A stretch of DNA of 34,264 bases from Planctomycetota bacterium (GCA_029979005.1 JAPOIJ010000038.1:1-34264), one strand, 5' to 3'; shown: positions 8,305 through 17,144, numbered from the stretch's first letter. Notes: a model not told the origin generated them from the letters alone. Numbers and translations: made by a program.

Positions 8305-8706
8305 ATGAATGATTCAACTCGCAAGAACCGATTGCTGGTAGATTGGAAACTTCAGGGTTCGTTGTGTCTCCGGATTTCGTTTTATTGGCTCCTATGCCAA
8401 ACAACACTAGTCGCGACGATGCTTGGCTTCCTTGCACTGGAAGCTCAGGCCGATCTGCAGCCGTATGATGGAACGGCTTCACCATGGCGTTTCATTATGC
8501 CAGCGATCGTCGGTTCGAGTGTGTTCTTACCGCTTGTGTTGTTGGATAATTTAAGAATGTCAAATCGAATAGCTCAGACTTTAAGTCGATTTCGGAGTAA
8601 AGTTAATCAGCTTTACGAACGTCAACAAGTTGAGGGTGCCGTGGATGCTTCGGCTGATTGCGGAGATGAAATGACCGATGTCCATCAGGGGGTTGTTTCA
8701 TCATAA
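8305..8706 (+). CDS. Small two-helix HAMP-like membrane protein (planctomycete type)
   Basis: From the ATG at 8305 (GTG at 8290 is an alternative adding five residues) the product has 133 residues. A basic N-terminus (RKNRLLVDWKLQGSLCLRI) leads into helix 1 (about 20-47), a periplasmic loop with PYDGTASPWRF, helix 2 (about 62-81, ending LVLLDNLRMSNRI) and a cytoplasmic segment, AQTLSRFRSKVNQLYERQ. Helix, loop, helix, then SNR-x(5)-RFR is the start of a HAMP linker without any output domain. I recall similar orphan proteins in planctomycetes near TadE/TadG genes, and here the Tad operon follows after a riboswitch. It may be a membrane signalling adaptor (inference). The C-terminal 30 residues are acidic and low in structure. 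Confidence 0.7.
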   Translation: MNDSTRKNRLLVDWKLQGSLCLRISFYWLLCQTTLVATMLGFLALEAQADLQPYDGTASPWRFIMPAIVGSSVFLPLVLLDNLRMSNRIAQTLSRFRSKVNQLYERQQVEGAVDASADCGDEMTDVHQGVVSS

Positions 8707-8747
8707 GGTCGTTTGCCACGTTGTCTTGATGACGGAGACAATTACAA

Positions 8748-8761
8748 AAAATTATAATTTT
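8748..8761. promoter_or_regulatory. 14-bp perfect AT palindrome upstream of the riboswitch
   Basis: AAAATTATAATTTT is its own reverse complement. It lies 41 nt after the HAMP-like gene and about 90 nt before the aptamer core, in an AT-rich stretch that must contain the promoter of the riboswitch-controlled operon. It could be a regulator-binding site or part of the promoter. AT-rich palindromes of this length also arise by chance, so this is a position to note rather than a call. Confidence 0.25.
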
Positions 8762-8852
8762 AAACGTTCTGCTTAATTCATAAATTTACTGTCAGTGCGT
8801 CGATTGAGAGCAACTAAATAAACAAATACTACTTGGAGCTCGTTTGAGTTTT

Positions 8853-8927
8853 GAGATAAAGGCAAACCGATCGTGAGGTCGGGACGCAAAGCCATGGGTC
8901 TCCGGATGAGAGATCGCCAGGTTACCT
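8853..8927 (+). ncRNA. Cyclic-di-GMP-I (GEMM-I) riboswitch aptamer
   Basis: The conserved core of the class is present in order: GGCAAACC (8861-8868), GGGACGCAAAGCC (8881-8893) and GGTTACC (8920-8926). P2 is CCGATC / GGTCGG closed by a GTGA tetraloop (8867-8882), the GNRA loop that docks in this family. P3 includes GGTCTC (8896-8901) pairing with GAGATC (8909-8914, one G-U), followed by GCC. The base two positions before CAAACC is G, as in c-di-GMP binders, whereas variants that sense cyclic AMP-GMP have A at the equivalent position if my alignment is right. P1 is weak. The first start codon of the TadE/TadE/TadG operon lies 53 nt downstream. No hairpin plus T-run is visible in between, so control of translation at the GAGGGG before 8980 seems more likely than termination (inference). 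Confidence 0.92.
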
Positions 8928-8979
8928 GAAAATAAAAACAGAATTGTGTGCGATTCGTTCGTCCGCTAGAGGGGCTTCT

Positions 8980-9543
8980 ATGTATTGCTTAAGTAAAAAC
9001 GTACTCGTTAGCCGCAGTCAGGTTTGGGAATTCCGAATCGGACTAGCGTTAAGACGTCATATTTCTAGCGTTAGCAAATTCTTTAACACATCTCGTGTTA
9101 CTGATAATTTCATCAATCGCAGCAACGTCTCCAGTGTTCGTCGATTGCGTCGTTGTGGTGTTGCCACGATCGAGTTTGCTCTTGTCGCGCCTTTTATTCT
9201 GTTCATCATTTTTGGTGCGGTTGAATTTGCACGCATGATGATGGTCAAGCAGGCTTTGACTAACGCAGCGCGAGAAGGCTGCCGGCACGCGACGTTGGTA
9301 ACGACCCAATCTTCGGATGACTCTGAATCTTTTGTGCGTGAAATTCTAAAGCCAACGATTGCAAAAAGTAACGACTCAGAAATTGTAACGATAAATATTG
9401 AGCCAAGCTTCACGGTAACCCCTGAGTCCGGTGATGAAATCGTCATGGCAATTGAGGTGGCTTGCTCTGATATCACTTGGTTGCCAGAGATGTTCCTTTG
9501 TGGAGCGAAAATTCGCGGCTCTGCTTCAATGAGTCGTGAGTGA
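8980..9543 (+). CDS. TadE-like pseudopilin/assembly protein, first of the operon
   Basis: TadE-family proteins are minor pseudopilin-like components of the Tad (Flp pilus) export system in the inner membrane. From the ATG at 8980, preceded by GAGGGG with a 5-nt spacer, the protein has 187 residues; the TTG at 8944 is an alternative start. An unusually long basic N-terminus (about 60 residues) precedes the hallmark RRCGVATIEFALVAPFILF, where G60 followed by Glu at +5 fits a prepilin-peptidase site. Next come the membrane helix and FARMMMVKQALTNAAREGCR, the typical TadE helix. The rest is a beta-rich periplasmic domain. It is the first gene after the riboswitch, and its stop overlaps a GTG triplet just upstream of the next gene. 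No Tad ATPase or secretin genes are in the window. Confidence 0.85.
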   Translation: MYCLSKNVLVSRSQVWEFRIGLALRRHISSVSKFFNTSRVTDNFINRSNVSSVRRLRRCGVATIEFALVAPFILFIIFGAVEFARMMMVKQALTNAAREGCRHATLVTTQSSDDSESFVREILKPTIAKSNDSEIVTINIEPSFTVTPESGDEIVMAIEVACSDITWLPEMFLCGAKIRGSASMSRE

Positions 9544-9554
9544 TTGGAGAGACT

Positions 9555-10037
9555 ATGAAAAATTATTCATTTAATCGTTCTCGTAGGAACGTGCGTTTCA
9601 AGAGAAACCGGCGAGCAGCTGCGACGGTTGAAACAGCGATGCTAATTCCTTTGCTAATTTTGGTATCGCTTGGCGCGACTGACGTGGCCCAATATATCAA
9701 TCTTGCTCAGTCAATCACTAATGCAGCTCGACATGGCGCCAGGTTTGCAGCGAAGGATTCAACGCTGACTGTCGGCCAGGTTGAAGACGAAGTTGGGCGT
9801 GTATTTGCCGATCTTTTTCCGCAGTGCTCTGAAGAAGATTTTGAAACCGCCTTGGTGATATCTGTGACTAATTTGGACGGTGAACCGGTTAGTTCTGGAT
9901 CGCTGGATACGATCGACTCGGGCGACCCTCTCTGTGTGCAATTGCAATTTGACTTTGACGCAATTCGCTGGCTAAAAGGCTGGGAATATTTTGGGTTTGA
10001 GGTGGTTAGTTCCGAAGCGATTGGGAGGAGAGAGTAA
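9555..10037 (+). CDS. TadE-like pseudopilin/assembly protein, second of the operon
   Basis: The product has 160 residues from the ATG at 9555, chosen because GGAGAG (9546-9551) sits just upstream; the GTG at 9540, overlapping the previous stop, is less likely. After a basic leader (RSRRNVRFKRNRR) comes AAATVETAMLIPLLILVSLG with the TadE-type Glu in the helix start, then LAQSITNAARHGARFAAK, the same helix pattern as in the preceding gene. The remaining 100 residues form the periplasmic part. The two TadE paralogues differ a lot in sequence, so they are probably distinct subunits and not a recent duplication. The stop codon abuts the ATG of the TadG-like gene, so translation is likely coupled. 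Confidence 0.85.
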   Translation: MKNYSFNRSRRNVRFKRNRRAAATVETAMLIPLLILVSLGATDVAQYINLAQSITNAARHGARFAAKDSTLTVGQVEDEVGRVFADLFPQCSEEDFETALVISVTNLDGEPVSSGSLDTIDSGDPLCVQLQFDFDAIRWLKGWEYFGFEVVSSEAIGRRE

Positions 10038-11156
10038 ATGTCGAGGATTGGAAAAGCCGTTGCTGGGCGGCCAGGTCAAAGCCAACGTGTGCGTTCGGGC
10101 CGAGCTCGTCGAGGTAATGCCGTTGTTTTTGTGGCAATGATGCTACCTGTGATGTGCGGTTTTATTGCTCTGGCAGTAGATTATGGATTTTTGCTTTATA
10201 TTCGGGCTGATCTGCAACGTTCGGCGGATCACGCCGTTCTGGCTGCGGTGAGAGATTTGGAGCCGAGTGAAGATGGGAGTCAGAATCTCAATAATGTGCG
10301 TGCGAAGTTGAGGGAATTTGCTGAGCTAAATGCCGGGCATGGTATTTCAATTTTGGACGAGGATATTCAGATCGGTCGTTTCAATCCTGTCACGGTTTAT
10401 ACGGAATTCGAGCTTCTAAACGATGGGATTTACGATACGGTGGTGCTGACTTTACGGCGAGACGATTTAGCTAACTCATCGGTGTCGCTGTTCTTTGCCA
10501 AGCTGTTTGGAAACCAGACAACGGACGTTTCGGTTACCAGTACTGCAGTTTTGCAAAAGGCAAAACTCTTGACTGAAGGCGCCGATATTCTGCCGGTAGG
10601 GATTCCGATCTCAGTTTGGGATGTGCAGGCGGAAGAATCGATTTGGTCGATCTACGGTAACGGGAGGATAGAAGATGAATTCGGAAATGAGATCCCCGGG
10701 AACTGGGGAACCGTCAACGTCGGTTCTGATAGTAATTCGACGTCGGAATTGGTGGATCAAATTAACGTCGGTCTGAGGCAAGAGGATTTGGATAGTCTCG
10801 CCGAAAACGGCAGGATATCAACTAACGAATACATAGATAGTCAGGACCAAATTACGCTTTCCGGTGACCCCGGTTTTTCAGCAGGAATCAAATCCGCTGT
10901 GCTTGCGGCGCATGGGGAGAGTAAGTTAGTGCCGTTATTTGATCACCTGGAGGGTTCGGGCGGTAACTTGACTTTTGACATCGTTGGTTGGGGCGTCGTG
11001 CAGGTTGTCAATTCGTCTTGGAATGGAAGTAAAAACTCATCAATCACTGTTCGAAAATCGTATTTGTATGACGGGGATTTAAGGCCCCATCCGGATCTAA
11101 GCGAAGTTGATAATCTAATTAAGAATGCTTTTACCTCACCGGTGCTTGTTGATTAG
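10038..11156 (+). CDS. TadG-like pilus assembly protein
   Basis: The 372-residue product begins at the ATG directly after the previous stop, with a strong GGGAGGAG (10023-10030) ahead of it. The basic leader RVRSGRARRGNAVVFVAMML enters one membrane helix (about 27-50), followed by DYGFLLYIRADLQRSADHAV and LAAVRDL, the N-terminal pattern of TadG-like proteins (helix, Asp, then the R-x-x-L-Q-x-A-x-D-A region). The rest is a large extracytoplasmic domain of beta character with several Asn/Ser-rich stretches and no motif I can name. I see no clear von Willebrand MIDAS motif, which some TadG proteins have. It closes the riboswitch-led operon; a stem-loop follows the stop. Confidence 0.8.
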   Translation: MSRIGKAVAGRPGQSQRVRSGRARRGNAVVFVAMMLPVMCGFIALAVDYGFLLYIRADLQRSADHAVLAAVRDLEPSEDGSQNLNNVRAKLREFAELNAGHGISILDEDIQIGRFNPVTVYTEFELLNDGIYDTVVLTLRRDDLANSSVSLFFAKLFGNQTTDVSVTSTAVLQKAKLLTEGADILPVGIPISVWDVQAEESIWSIYGNGRIEDEFGNEIPGNWGTVNVGSDSNSTSELVDQINVGLRQEDLDSLAENGRISTNEYIDSQDQITLSGDPGFSAGIKSAVLAAHGESKLVPLFDHLEGSGGNLTFDIVGWGVVQVVNSSWNGSKNSSITVRKSYLYDGDLRPHPDLSEVDNLIKNAFTSPVLVD

Positions 11157-11167
11157 TTTTGATTCAA

Positions 11168-11218
11168 CCCCTTCGTCAGTCGCGATTTCGGAGTGTCGCT
11201 GACTGGCGTTGGTTGGGG
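11168..11218 (+). terminator. Stem-loop after the Tad operon, possible transcript end
   Basis: CGTCAGTC-GCGA (11174-11185) pairs with TCGCTGACTGGCG (11196-11208) with one bulged base and one G-U. Outside this, CCCC (11168-11171) can pair with GGGG (11215-11218) across an internal loop. It starts 12 nt after the TadG-like stop. There is no T-run after it, so it is either a factor-dependent terminator, a 3'-end stabilising structure or a chance repeat. Confidence 0.4.
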
Positions 11219-11436
11219 GATCACAAACGGCGGTGATGACGGGAAGATAAACCAATTTTTAAGACAAGTGATAAGGTTCACAAACAGTTTGGCTATTGAA
11301 TTAGAGTCAAGTTTTATCGCGCTGGTCGAAATTGCCGGTTTCGATGGGTTTTTCAGTATCTGATTCTTTCAGTATTTCTGAGAAATCGTTTTCGAGGCAT
11401 CTTTTGGTGGATGGCTGAGAGCTTTACGATAAAACA

Positions 11437-13623
11437 ATGATCCGGTATTGTCTGACAATTTTTCTAAGTGCATTCTTGCTGTTCCAGATACAGCCAATGA
11501 TTGCACGATTTATTTTGCCTTGGTTCGGTGGAACGGCAGCTGTTTGGACGACATGTATGATGTTCTTCCAAACTCTCTTGTTGCTTGGTTATCTTTACGC
11601 TCATTTAATGCGGCGCTTCGCTTCTCCGCGGGTTACCTGGTTGTTGCATCTTGGCTTGTTGTTGATTGCTTCCGGAACCGTATCTGTGATACCACCGGAC
11701 AGTTTGCGACCCACCGGTGATGGAAATCTAACACTTGAAATAATTCGGGTTCTCGGATTCACGATTGGCCTGTCGTTCTTTGTTCTCTCTAGTACGGGGC
11801 CGCTGATTCAAGCGTGGCAAGCGTGTTCGCATCAGGGGCAATCCCCCTATCGCCTTTATGCCCTTTCGAATTTAGGGTCGATTTTGGCATTAGTAACCTA
11901 TCCGTTTCTCGTGGAGAGATATTTGCCGATGGACAGTCAGGCGCTGTTCTGGACGATCGGTTTTTGTTGTTTTTCGATCATTTGTTGTTGGAGCGGATGG
12001 CAGACCGTTCATTTGCAAGTTTGGCCTGGGGCTGATGTTGCCAAACTGGTGGAAGAAGATGGAAAGTCGCTCGAACTCTCTCGGCCAAGTTTGATCCTGA
12101 CCTTGGTCTGGTTCATTCTTGCAGGTACTGCTTCGATCATGTTGTTAGCAACCACCAATTTATTGTGTCAAGAAGTGGCCTCCATCCCCTTTCTGTGGAT
12201 ATTGCCGTTAAGTCTCTATTTGTTGTCTTTTATCATCTGTTTTGACCGGCCGGCAATCTATCGGCGTTTAATTTTTATGCCGTTAGTTGTTGTTGGTTCG
12301 GTGATCGCTATTGGCTTGGTGCATCTCGGGCTATTCACTGGTCTGGCGTTTCAAATCATTGCGTTATCTACCGTTTGTTTCTCTGCAAGTATGGTCTGTC
12401 ACGGCGAGCTCGAACGTTCCAAACCGTCGCCCGATTACCTAACGAGTTTTTATCTTGTGGTTGCTTTTGGTGGCGCTGCTGGAGGAGTTTTCGTCTGTAT
12501 TCTGGCACCGCAGATTTTTTCAGGGTTTTTAGAATTTCACGTTGGCCTAATCGTAAGTTTACTCGTCGTTCTCTGTGTTCTCATCTTGCCGACAGGAACC
12601 CGAGCCGAGACCAATTCTCCAAGTATTAAACTTTTAAAATACGGCTCAGCAATGTCAGTTTTTGTTGTGCTTGCTGTCGTCCTATCGAGCGCTGTGTATT
12701 TCCTGGATCCAAGTTATCAGGAAGGGTTAGTTTTCCGAGGTCGAAATGAGTATGGTCTCGTTTCTGTTGTAGAGAAAGATGGTTACCGTCAGTTCATTAA
12801 CGGACGCGTCGAACACGGCGGACAGAAGGTCGGGACCGGAAAAGAAATGGAGCATATTAGCTATTATGTTCCTGAGAGCGGCGTAGGTGTCGCGTTTGAG
12901 GCCAGTCGTGATATTTCCGATGAAAGTCTTAACGTTGCGGTGCTGGGGCTAGGGGCAGGCGCGATGACAACTTGGCTGGAACCGGGTGATCAAATGGTCT
13001 TTTTTGAAATTAACCCAATGGTAGTTGATATTGCGGAAAACCATTTTAGTTTCCTAAAAAATTCGGCAGGAGATTCGCGGGTTAAACTTGGTGATGGACG
13101 CCTTCAATTGCAGAAGGAGATGGATTCGGGTGATAGTGAACCATACGATCTAATTTTTATTGATGCATTTTCAAGTGATTCCATTCCAATTCATTTACTG
13201 ACAACTGAATGTTTCGAGCTCTATTTAAATCGACTCAAACCCGGCGGAGTCTTGGTCGCGCATATTACGAATCGATTTATTGATTTACGACCGGTTATTT
13301 TAGACCAATCTCGTAGAAACGGATTGACACCAATCTTGGTTGATTACCAATCGCCTGACGGACGTCTGAAAACCCGCTGGGTATTGATGACAAAGAATAA
13401 AGATTTTACAAATTCGCAGAAGGTTCAATCATTTGAGCGGGATTGGGCGGAGGGTATTTCACCTGTCCATTGGAACGATGACTATTCGAGTGTGGCGGCG
13501 TTGTTAAATTGGTCGGTTGGAGTCGATCTTGAAAAAATGAATGCGGATCTGAAAGACTCGCTGACATCCACCCCGGCTTCCGTAGAGGTCGGTTCTGGAG
13601 ACAGTAATGAGGCGAACGAATAG
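11437..13623 (+). CDS. Membrane protein fused to a spermidine-synthase-like domain
   Basis: The 728-residue product has about a dozen membrane helices over residues 1-430, beginning with FLSAFLLFQIQPMIARFILP and WFGGTAAVWTTCMMFFQ, a conserved opening of fused MFS/spermidine-synthase proteins. A soluble C-terminal Rossmann domain follows with the nucleotide-binding loop VLGLGAGAMTTW (about 501-512), the acidic strand end FFEINP (about 526) and YDLIFIDAFSSDSIPIHLLT (about 568-587), as in polyamine aminopropyltransferases. Free-standing synthases are about 300 residues, so the membrane half is an addition. Whether these fusions make polyamines or have another SAM-linked or transport role is unknown. 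The gene starts 280 nt after the Tad operon, and that gap holds only the stem-loop. No speD-like partner is nearby. Confidence 0.85.
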   Translation: MIRYCLTIFLSAFLLFQIQPMIARFILPWFGGTAAVWTTCMMFFQTLLLLGYLYAHLMRRFASPRVTWLLHLGLLLIASGTVSVIPPDSLRPTGDGNLTLEIIRVLGFTIGLSFFVLSSTGPLIQAWQACSHQGQSPYRLYALSNLGSILALVTYPFLVERYLPMDSQALFWTIGFCCFSIICCWSGWQTVHLQVWPGADVAKLVEEDGKSLELSRPSLILTLVWFILAGTASIMLLATTNLLCQEVASIPFLWILPLSLYLLSFIICFDRPAIYRRLIFMPLVVVGSVIAIGLVHLGLFTGLAFQIIALSTVCFSASMVCHGELERSKPSPDYLTSFYLVVAFGGAAGGVFVCILAPQIFSGFLEFHVGLIVSLLVVLCVLILPTGTRAETNSPSIKLLKYGSAMSVFVVLAVVLSSAVYFLDPSYQEGLVFRGRNEYGLVSVVEKDGYRQFINGRVEHGGQKVGTGKEMEHISYYVPESGVGVAFEASRDISDESLNVAVLGLGAGAMTTWLEPGDQMVFFEINPMVVDIAENHFSFLKNSAGDSRVKLGDGRLQLQKEMDSGDSEPYDLIFIDAFSSDSIPIHLLTTECFELYLNRLKPGGVLVAHITNRFIDLRPVILDQSRRNGLTPILVDYQSPDGRLKTRWVLMTKNKDFTNSQKVQSFERDWAEGISPVHWNDDYSSVAALLNWSVGVDLEKMNADLKDSLTSTPASVEVGSGDSNEANE

Positions 13624-13696
13624 TCTTGGCAAATTTAGTGTTGGATTAGGGCATTGCGGTGTTACTCTTGCAAAACAATGATGAAGTGAAAAGTTG

Positions 13697-14560
13697 ATGG
13701 CATTGCAGAACAAAGAATTTGAGATCTCAAAATTTCAACGTGGAAAGGTTTTGCGATTCAGTGACAAAATTGCAACTGAAGAGCCTTTGGAAATACGCGT
13801 TGTCTTTGGCTCCGCCGGGAAAAGACGGAGTAAAAATGTTTCCATTACGATGAGAACACCAGGAAACGATTCAGAATTGGCTGCCGGTTTTCTATTGTCC
13901 GAGGGCATCATTAAATCGCCTAGTGATTTGATTGGATTTGAATCCGATGGTGCAATCCCGGAGGGGGGCGACGTCGGCAATTCGATCTTTGTGGAATTGA
14001 GTGAATCTGCGGAATTCGATCCCGCGAAATTTCAGCGACATTTTTATGCAACTTCCAGTTGTGGCGTCTGTGGGAAGGCGAGTTTGGAGACCTTGAGAAA
14101 CCAAGATGTTAAACCCATCACTGAATCTGTAACGATCGAGCGGGATTTGATTTTTCAGCTGCCTGATTTGTTACGTAAACATCAGGGAGTGTTTGACGTA
14201 ACGGGTGGTTTGCACGCATCCGGGCTGTTCGATCTTAAGGGGAAGTTTGTAGCTGCGCGGGAAGATGTAGGGCGGCATAACGCAGTGGATAAATTAATCG
14301 GGGCACAGATTTTGGCGAAATCCGACCAAACGGGAGAGCTGTGTTTAAGCGGGCATCTTTTGGTTGTCAGTGGTAGAGCCAGTTTTGAATTAATGCAAAA
14401 GGCGATTGTCGCGAGAATTCCAATGCTGGTGGCCGTAGGCGCACCGTCCAGTTTGGCCGTCGAACTGGCTAGAGAATTCAATATGATTTTGATCGGCTTT
14501 ACTTCTGCGGAGCGATTCAATGTTTACGCCGGTGAAGATCAATTAGGTTCAGATTTTTAA
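13697..14560 (+). CDS. fdhD: FdhD, sulfurtransferase for formate dehydrogenase maturation
   Basis: FdhD moves sulfur from a cysteine desulfurase onto the molybdenum bis-MGD cofactor of formate dehydrogenase, which is needed for activity. The protein has 287 residues from the ATG at 13697; the adjacent TTG at 13694 would add one. It shows the family markers EEPLEIRV (28-35), [13 protein letters not shown] (60-72), the functional cysteine pair in SSCGVCGK (C122, C125), and [13 protein letters not shown] and [16 protein letters not shown] in the C-terminal half. Its presumed client, the selenium-containing formate dehydrogenase, lies 2.7 kb downstream on the same strand, separated by proBA on the other strand. 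Its TAA overlaps the stop of proA: both are read from the same TTAA (14557-14560) in opposite directions. Confidence 0.95.
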   Translation: MALQNKEFEISKFQRGKVLRFSDKIATEEPLEIRVVFGSAGKRRSKNVSITMRTPGNDSELAAGFLLSEGIIKSPSDLIGFESDGAIPEGGDVGNSIFVELSESAEFDPAKFQRHFYATSSCGVCGKASLETLRNQDVKPITESVTIERDLIFQLPDLLRKHQGVFDVTGGLHASGLFDLKGKFVAAREDVGRHNAVDKLIGAQILAKSDQTGELCLSGHLLVVSGRASFELMQKAIVARIPMLVAVGAPSSLAVELAREFNMILIGFTSAERFNVYAGEDQLGSDF

Positions 14561-15819
14561 CTCGGGCGTATCTGGCCGGAGCCATGCACGCGGTAGTTGA
14601 AACACGTCAATTGTTCAACACCGACTGGCCCCCGGGCATGCATCTTTCCGGTTGCAATTCCGATTTCGGCCCCCATCCCGAATTCTCCTCCATCGGCAAA
14701 TTGGGTTGAAGCATTGTGTATCAGAATTGCTGAATCAATTTCTTTTAAAAATTGGGCAGCGGTTTCATCGTTAGCGGTAACGATCGATTCGGTATGGTGG
14801 GAGCTGTATTGGTTGATATGTTCAATTGCCTCGGCTACCCCATTGACGAGTTTGATCGAGATGATTGCGTCAAGGTACTCGGTTTTCCAATCGGACTCGT
14901 CGGCAGCCAGGCAACCGTCGACGTCTTTGCGGATCAATTCGTCTGCTCGTACTTCACATCCGGCCTGCTGGAGACTTGTGACTAACGCCCGTACATGTTG
15001 GACAGGCCAAGATTTGTCGATCAGAAGTGTTTCGGCCGCTCCACAAATACCGGGCCGTCGCATTTTTGAGTTCAAAGCAATTTCAAGAGCCATTTCAAGA
15101 GCAGCTTCGCGGTCTACGTAGACGTGGCAAATACCATCGAGGTGGGCGAAAACAGGAACCCGGGATTCGTTTTGGACTCGAGAGACCAAGCTTTTACCTC
15201 CGCGGGGAACGAGAACGTCGAGGTTGCTATTCAGACCCTTTAACATCTCACTGACCGCAGCCCGATCAGTGGTGGGAACCAATTGAATGGAGGCGGCGGG
15301 GAGATTCGCTGAGCGAAGACCTTCTAGAAGGCAGTTGTGGATTGCTTGAGCGGAATGGTAGGAGTCACTACCGCCTCGAAGAATAACGGCATTTCCGGAT
15401 TTTAAACAGAGTGCCCCGGCGTCAGCAGTAACATTGGGTCGGCTTTCGTAGATAACTCCGATGACCCCGAGTGGTGTGCGTACACGGTCAATGCGGAGGC
15501 CATTGGGACGTTCAGTCGTAGAAATCACTTCACCGACAGGATTGGGAAGATCAGCTATTGCGTTCAAACCTGCTGCAATGTTTTCGATCCTCGTTTCATT
15601 TAGTTTTAGTCGATCCAGCATCGCAGACGGCAGATTGGCCTTCTCTGCTGCCTCCTGGTCGCGACGATTCGCAATCAAAATTTGCTCAGATTTTTTTAGG
15701 ATTGTTGTAGCAGCCGACCGGATGGCCGTTGATTTGGCGAGGTCCTCTGTTGTGGCCAGAATCCTTGCTGAGGCTCGGGCACGCTGGCCCAATTCTTCCA
15801 TCGTTTGAACAATGTTCAT
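14557..15819 (-). CDS. proA: Gamma-glutamyl phosphate reductase (ProA)
   Basis: Second step of proline synthesis: NADPH-dependent reduction of gamma-glutamyl phosphate to glutamate 5-semialdehyde. The 420-residue product has the normal family length. Motifs include the [15 protein letters not shown] stretch (116-130), [13 protein letters not shown] (141-153), VPRGGKSL (204-211) and the catalytic cysteine in [13 protein letters not shown] (C259). The C-terminal part has [19 protein letters not shown]. The gene follows proB on the same strand after 191 nt, so the pair is likely one transcription unit. It converges on fdhD with a 4-base overlap at the stop codons, so transcripts running past either end would be antisense to the other gene. 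Confidence 0.97.
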   Translation of the reverse strand: MNIVQTMEELGQRARASARILATTEDLAKSTAIRSAATTILKKSEQILIANRRDQEAAEKANLPSAMLDRLKLNETRIENIAAGLNAIADLPNPVGEVISTTERPNGLRIDRVRTPLGVIGVIYESRPNVTADAGALCLKSGNAVILRGGSDSYHSAQAIHNCLLEGLRSANLPAASIQLVPTTDRAAVSEMLKGLNSNLDVLVPRGGKSLVSRVQNESRVPVFAHLDGICHVYVDREAALEMALEIALNSKMRRPGICGAAETLLIDKSWPVQHVRALVTSLQQAGCEVRADELIRKDVDGCLAADESDWKTEYLDAIISIKLVNGVAEAIEHINQYSSHHTESIVTANDETAAQFLKEIDSAILIHNASTQFADGGEFGMGAEIGIATGKMHARGPVGVEQLTCFNYRVHGSGQIRPS

Positions 15820-16010
15820 AGCGATCTACTATCTAAAGAGTAAATGATAACACGATTAATGAAAACTTCTTCGACCATCATCTTAAGTTATTTAGACTTG
15901 TTCAGTAATCCAGTGGTGATGGGTTTGCGAGCGGAGGGGGGACAAGGAATCGCGCCGAAGGATCTAGATGAGTCCAGTAGACGTGACATAAACTTCATCG
16001 CTTGATGAAT

Positions 16011-17144
16011 TTAGGGATTGAGCACAAGGTTGTCACGGTGAATCATCGTCGAGCGAATGGGCTGGCGAAGTAGTTCTCGAATTTCAACGCTTTGAAGCCC
16101 CGATATTTCGCGTGCTTCTTTTGAATCATATTCGATCAGTCCGCGGCCTATTTGAGCACCCTCCATATCGGCAATTTCGACGGTGTCCCCGCGTGAGAAA
16201 TTTCCAGTGACTTGGGTTACTCCTGCGGGTAACAGGCTCTTCCCAGCTCGCAACGCGGCAATTGCTCCGGAATCCACTACAATTAAGCCCGTTGCATCGA
16301 GACCGCCCGCGATCCATTTTTTTCGATCGTTGATAGGGTTGTTCGCGGGGGCAAACCATGTCGCACGTGCTCCCTCTGCGATAGCATTGATTGGGTTGTT
16401 AGGCTTGCCAGAACCGATGACCATAGTGGTGCCCGACGCCGTCGCAATTTTTGCCGCTTCAATTTTTGTTTTCATTCCTCCTCTGGAATTATGATTGATT
16501 GAATCCCCTGCCATATTCTCAATTTCGGAAGTAATGGTGGTGACCTCGTCCAAAAATGTTGCGTTGGGGTTCGAGGTGGGTGGTTCCGAGTAAAGTCCAT
16601 CGATATCAGATAGCAGGATCAGTAAATCAGCGTTGACCATTGAAGCAACTCTAGCGGCGAGTCGGTCATTGTCTCCGTAACGAATTTCAGCAGTCGCGAC
16701 TGAATCATTTTCGTTGATGATTGGAATGACTTTTGATTGCAACAATGTGTTAATTGTCGCTCTCGCATTGAGGTAGCGCCGTCGCGTCTCGGTATCTCCA
16801 AGGGTAAGTAAGATCTGTCCGCAAGATAGTCGATGTTGGTTGAGTGATTCGTTGTAGGCGCGGCTTAATTCGATTTGTCCAATAGCGGCGGCTGCCTGGC
16901 TTTCTTCAAGTTTAAGCTGATCGGGTTTTTGGAGGGAGCCTAATTGGTTTCGTCCGAGTGCAATGGCTCCCGACGAAACAATGAGAACTTCCTTGCCAGA
17001 TTGGACAAGGCTCGCTACGTCATCGACGAGTGAGTTGAGCCAGGTTTCTCGCAAATTATTGTCTGAATCTACCAGCAGCGCGGAGCCAATTTTGATGACG
17101 ATTCGTGAGAAGTTATTTAGATTTCGATTCAAAGGGGCGTCCAT
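16011..17144 (-). CDS. proB: Glutamate 5-kinase (ProB) with C-terminal PUA domain
   Basis: First and feedback-controlled step of proline synthesis: ATP-dependent phosphorylation of glutamate. The 377-residue product contains the amino-acid-kinase core with [10 protein letters not shown] (15-24), VSSGAIALG (57-65), INENDSV (143-149), RYGDND (155-160), LSDIDGLY (178-185) and [11 protein letters not shown] (221-231). A PUA domain occupies about 285-365 ([19 protein letters not shown] and RGDTVEI). This is the standard bacterial architecture and length. It is divergent from the formate dehydrogenase operon, with only 102 nt between the start codons, so the two promoters must lie close together or overlap. 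The 191-nt gap to proA holds nothing I can identify. Confidence 0.97.
   Translation of the reverse strand: MDAPLNRNLNNFSRIVIKIGSALLVDSDNNLRETWLNSLVDDVASLVQSGKEVLIVSSGAIALGRNQLGSLQKPDQLKLEESQAAAAIGQIELSRAYNESLNQHRLSCGQILLTLGDTETRRRYLNARATINTLLQSKVIPIINENDSVATAEIRYGDNDRLAARVASMVNADLLILLSDIDGLYSEPPTSNPNATFLDEVTTITSEIENMAGDSINHNSRGGMKTKIEAAKIATASGTTMVIGSGKPNNPINAIAEGARATWFAPANNPINDRKKWIAGGLDATGLIVVDSGAIAALRAGKSLLPAGVTQVTGNFSRGDTVEIADMEGAQIGRGLIEYDSKEAREISGLQSVEIRELLRQPIRSTMIHRDNLVLNP

Noticed and set aside
8093-8485. A 130-codon minus-strand frame across the gap before the HAMP-like gene
   Set aside because: It overlaps both neighbouring plus-strand genes, matches no family I know, and its N-terminal third is the antisense of a recognisable membrane protein. 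The segment over the gap looks mildly protein-like, so I am not fully certain.
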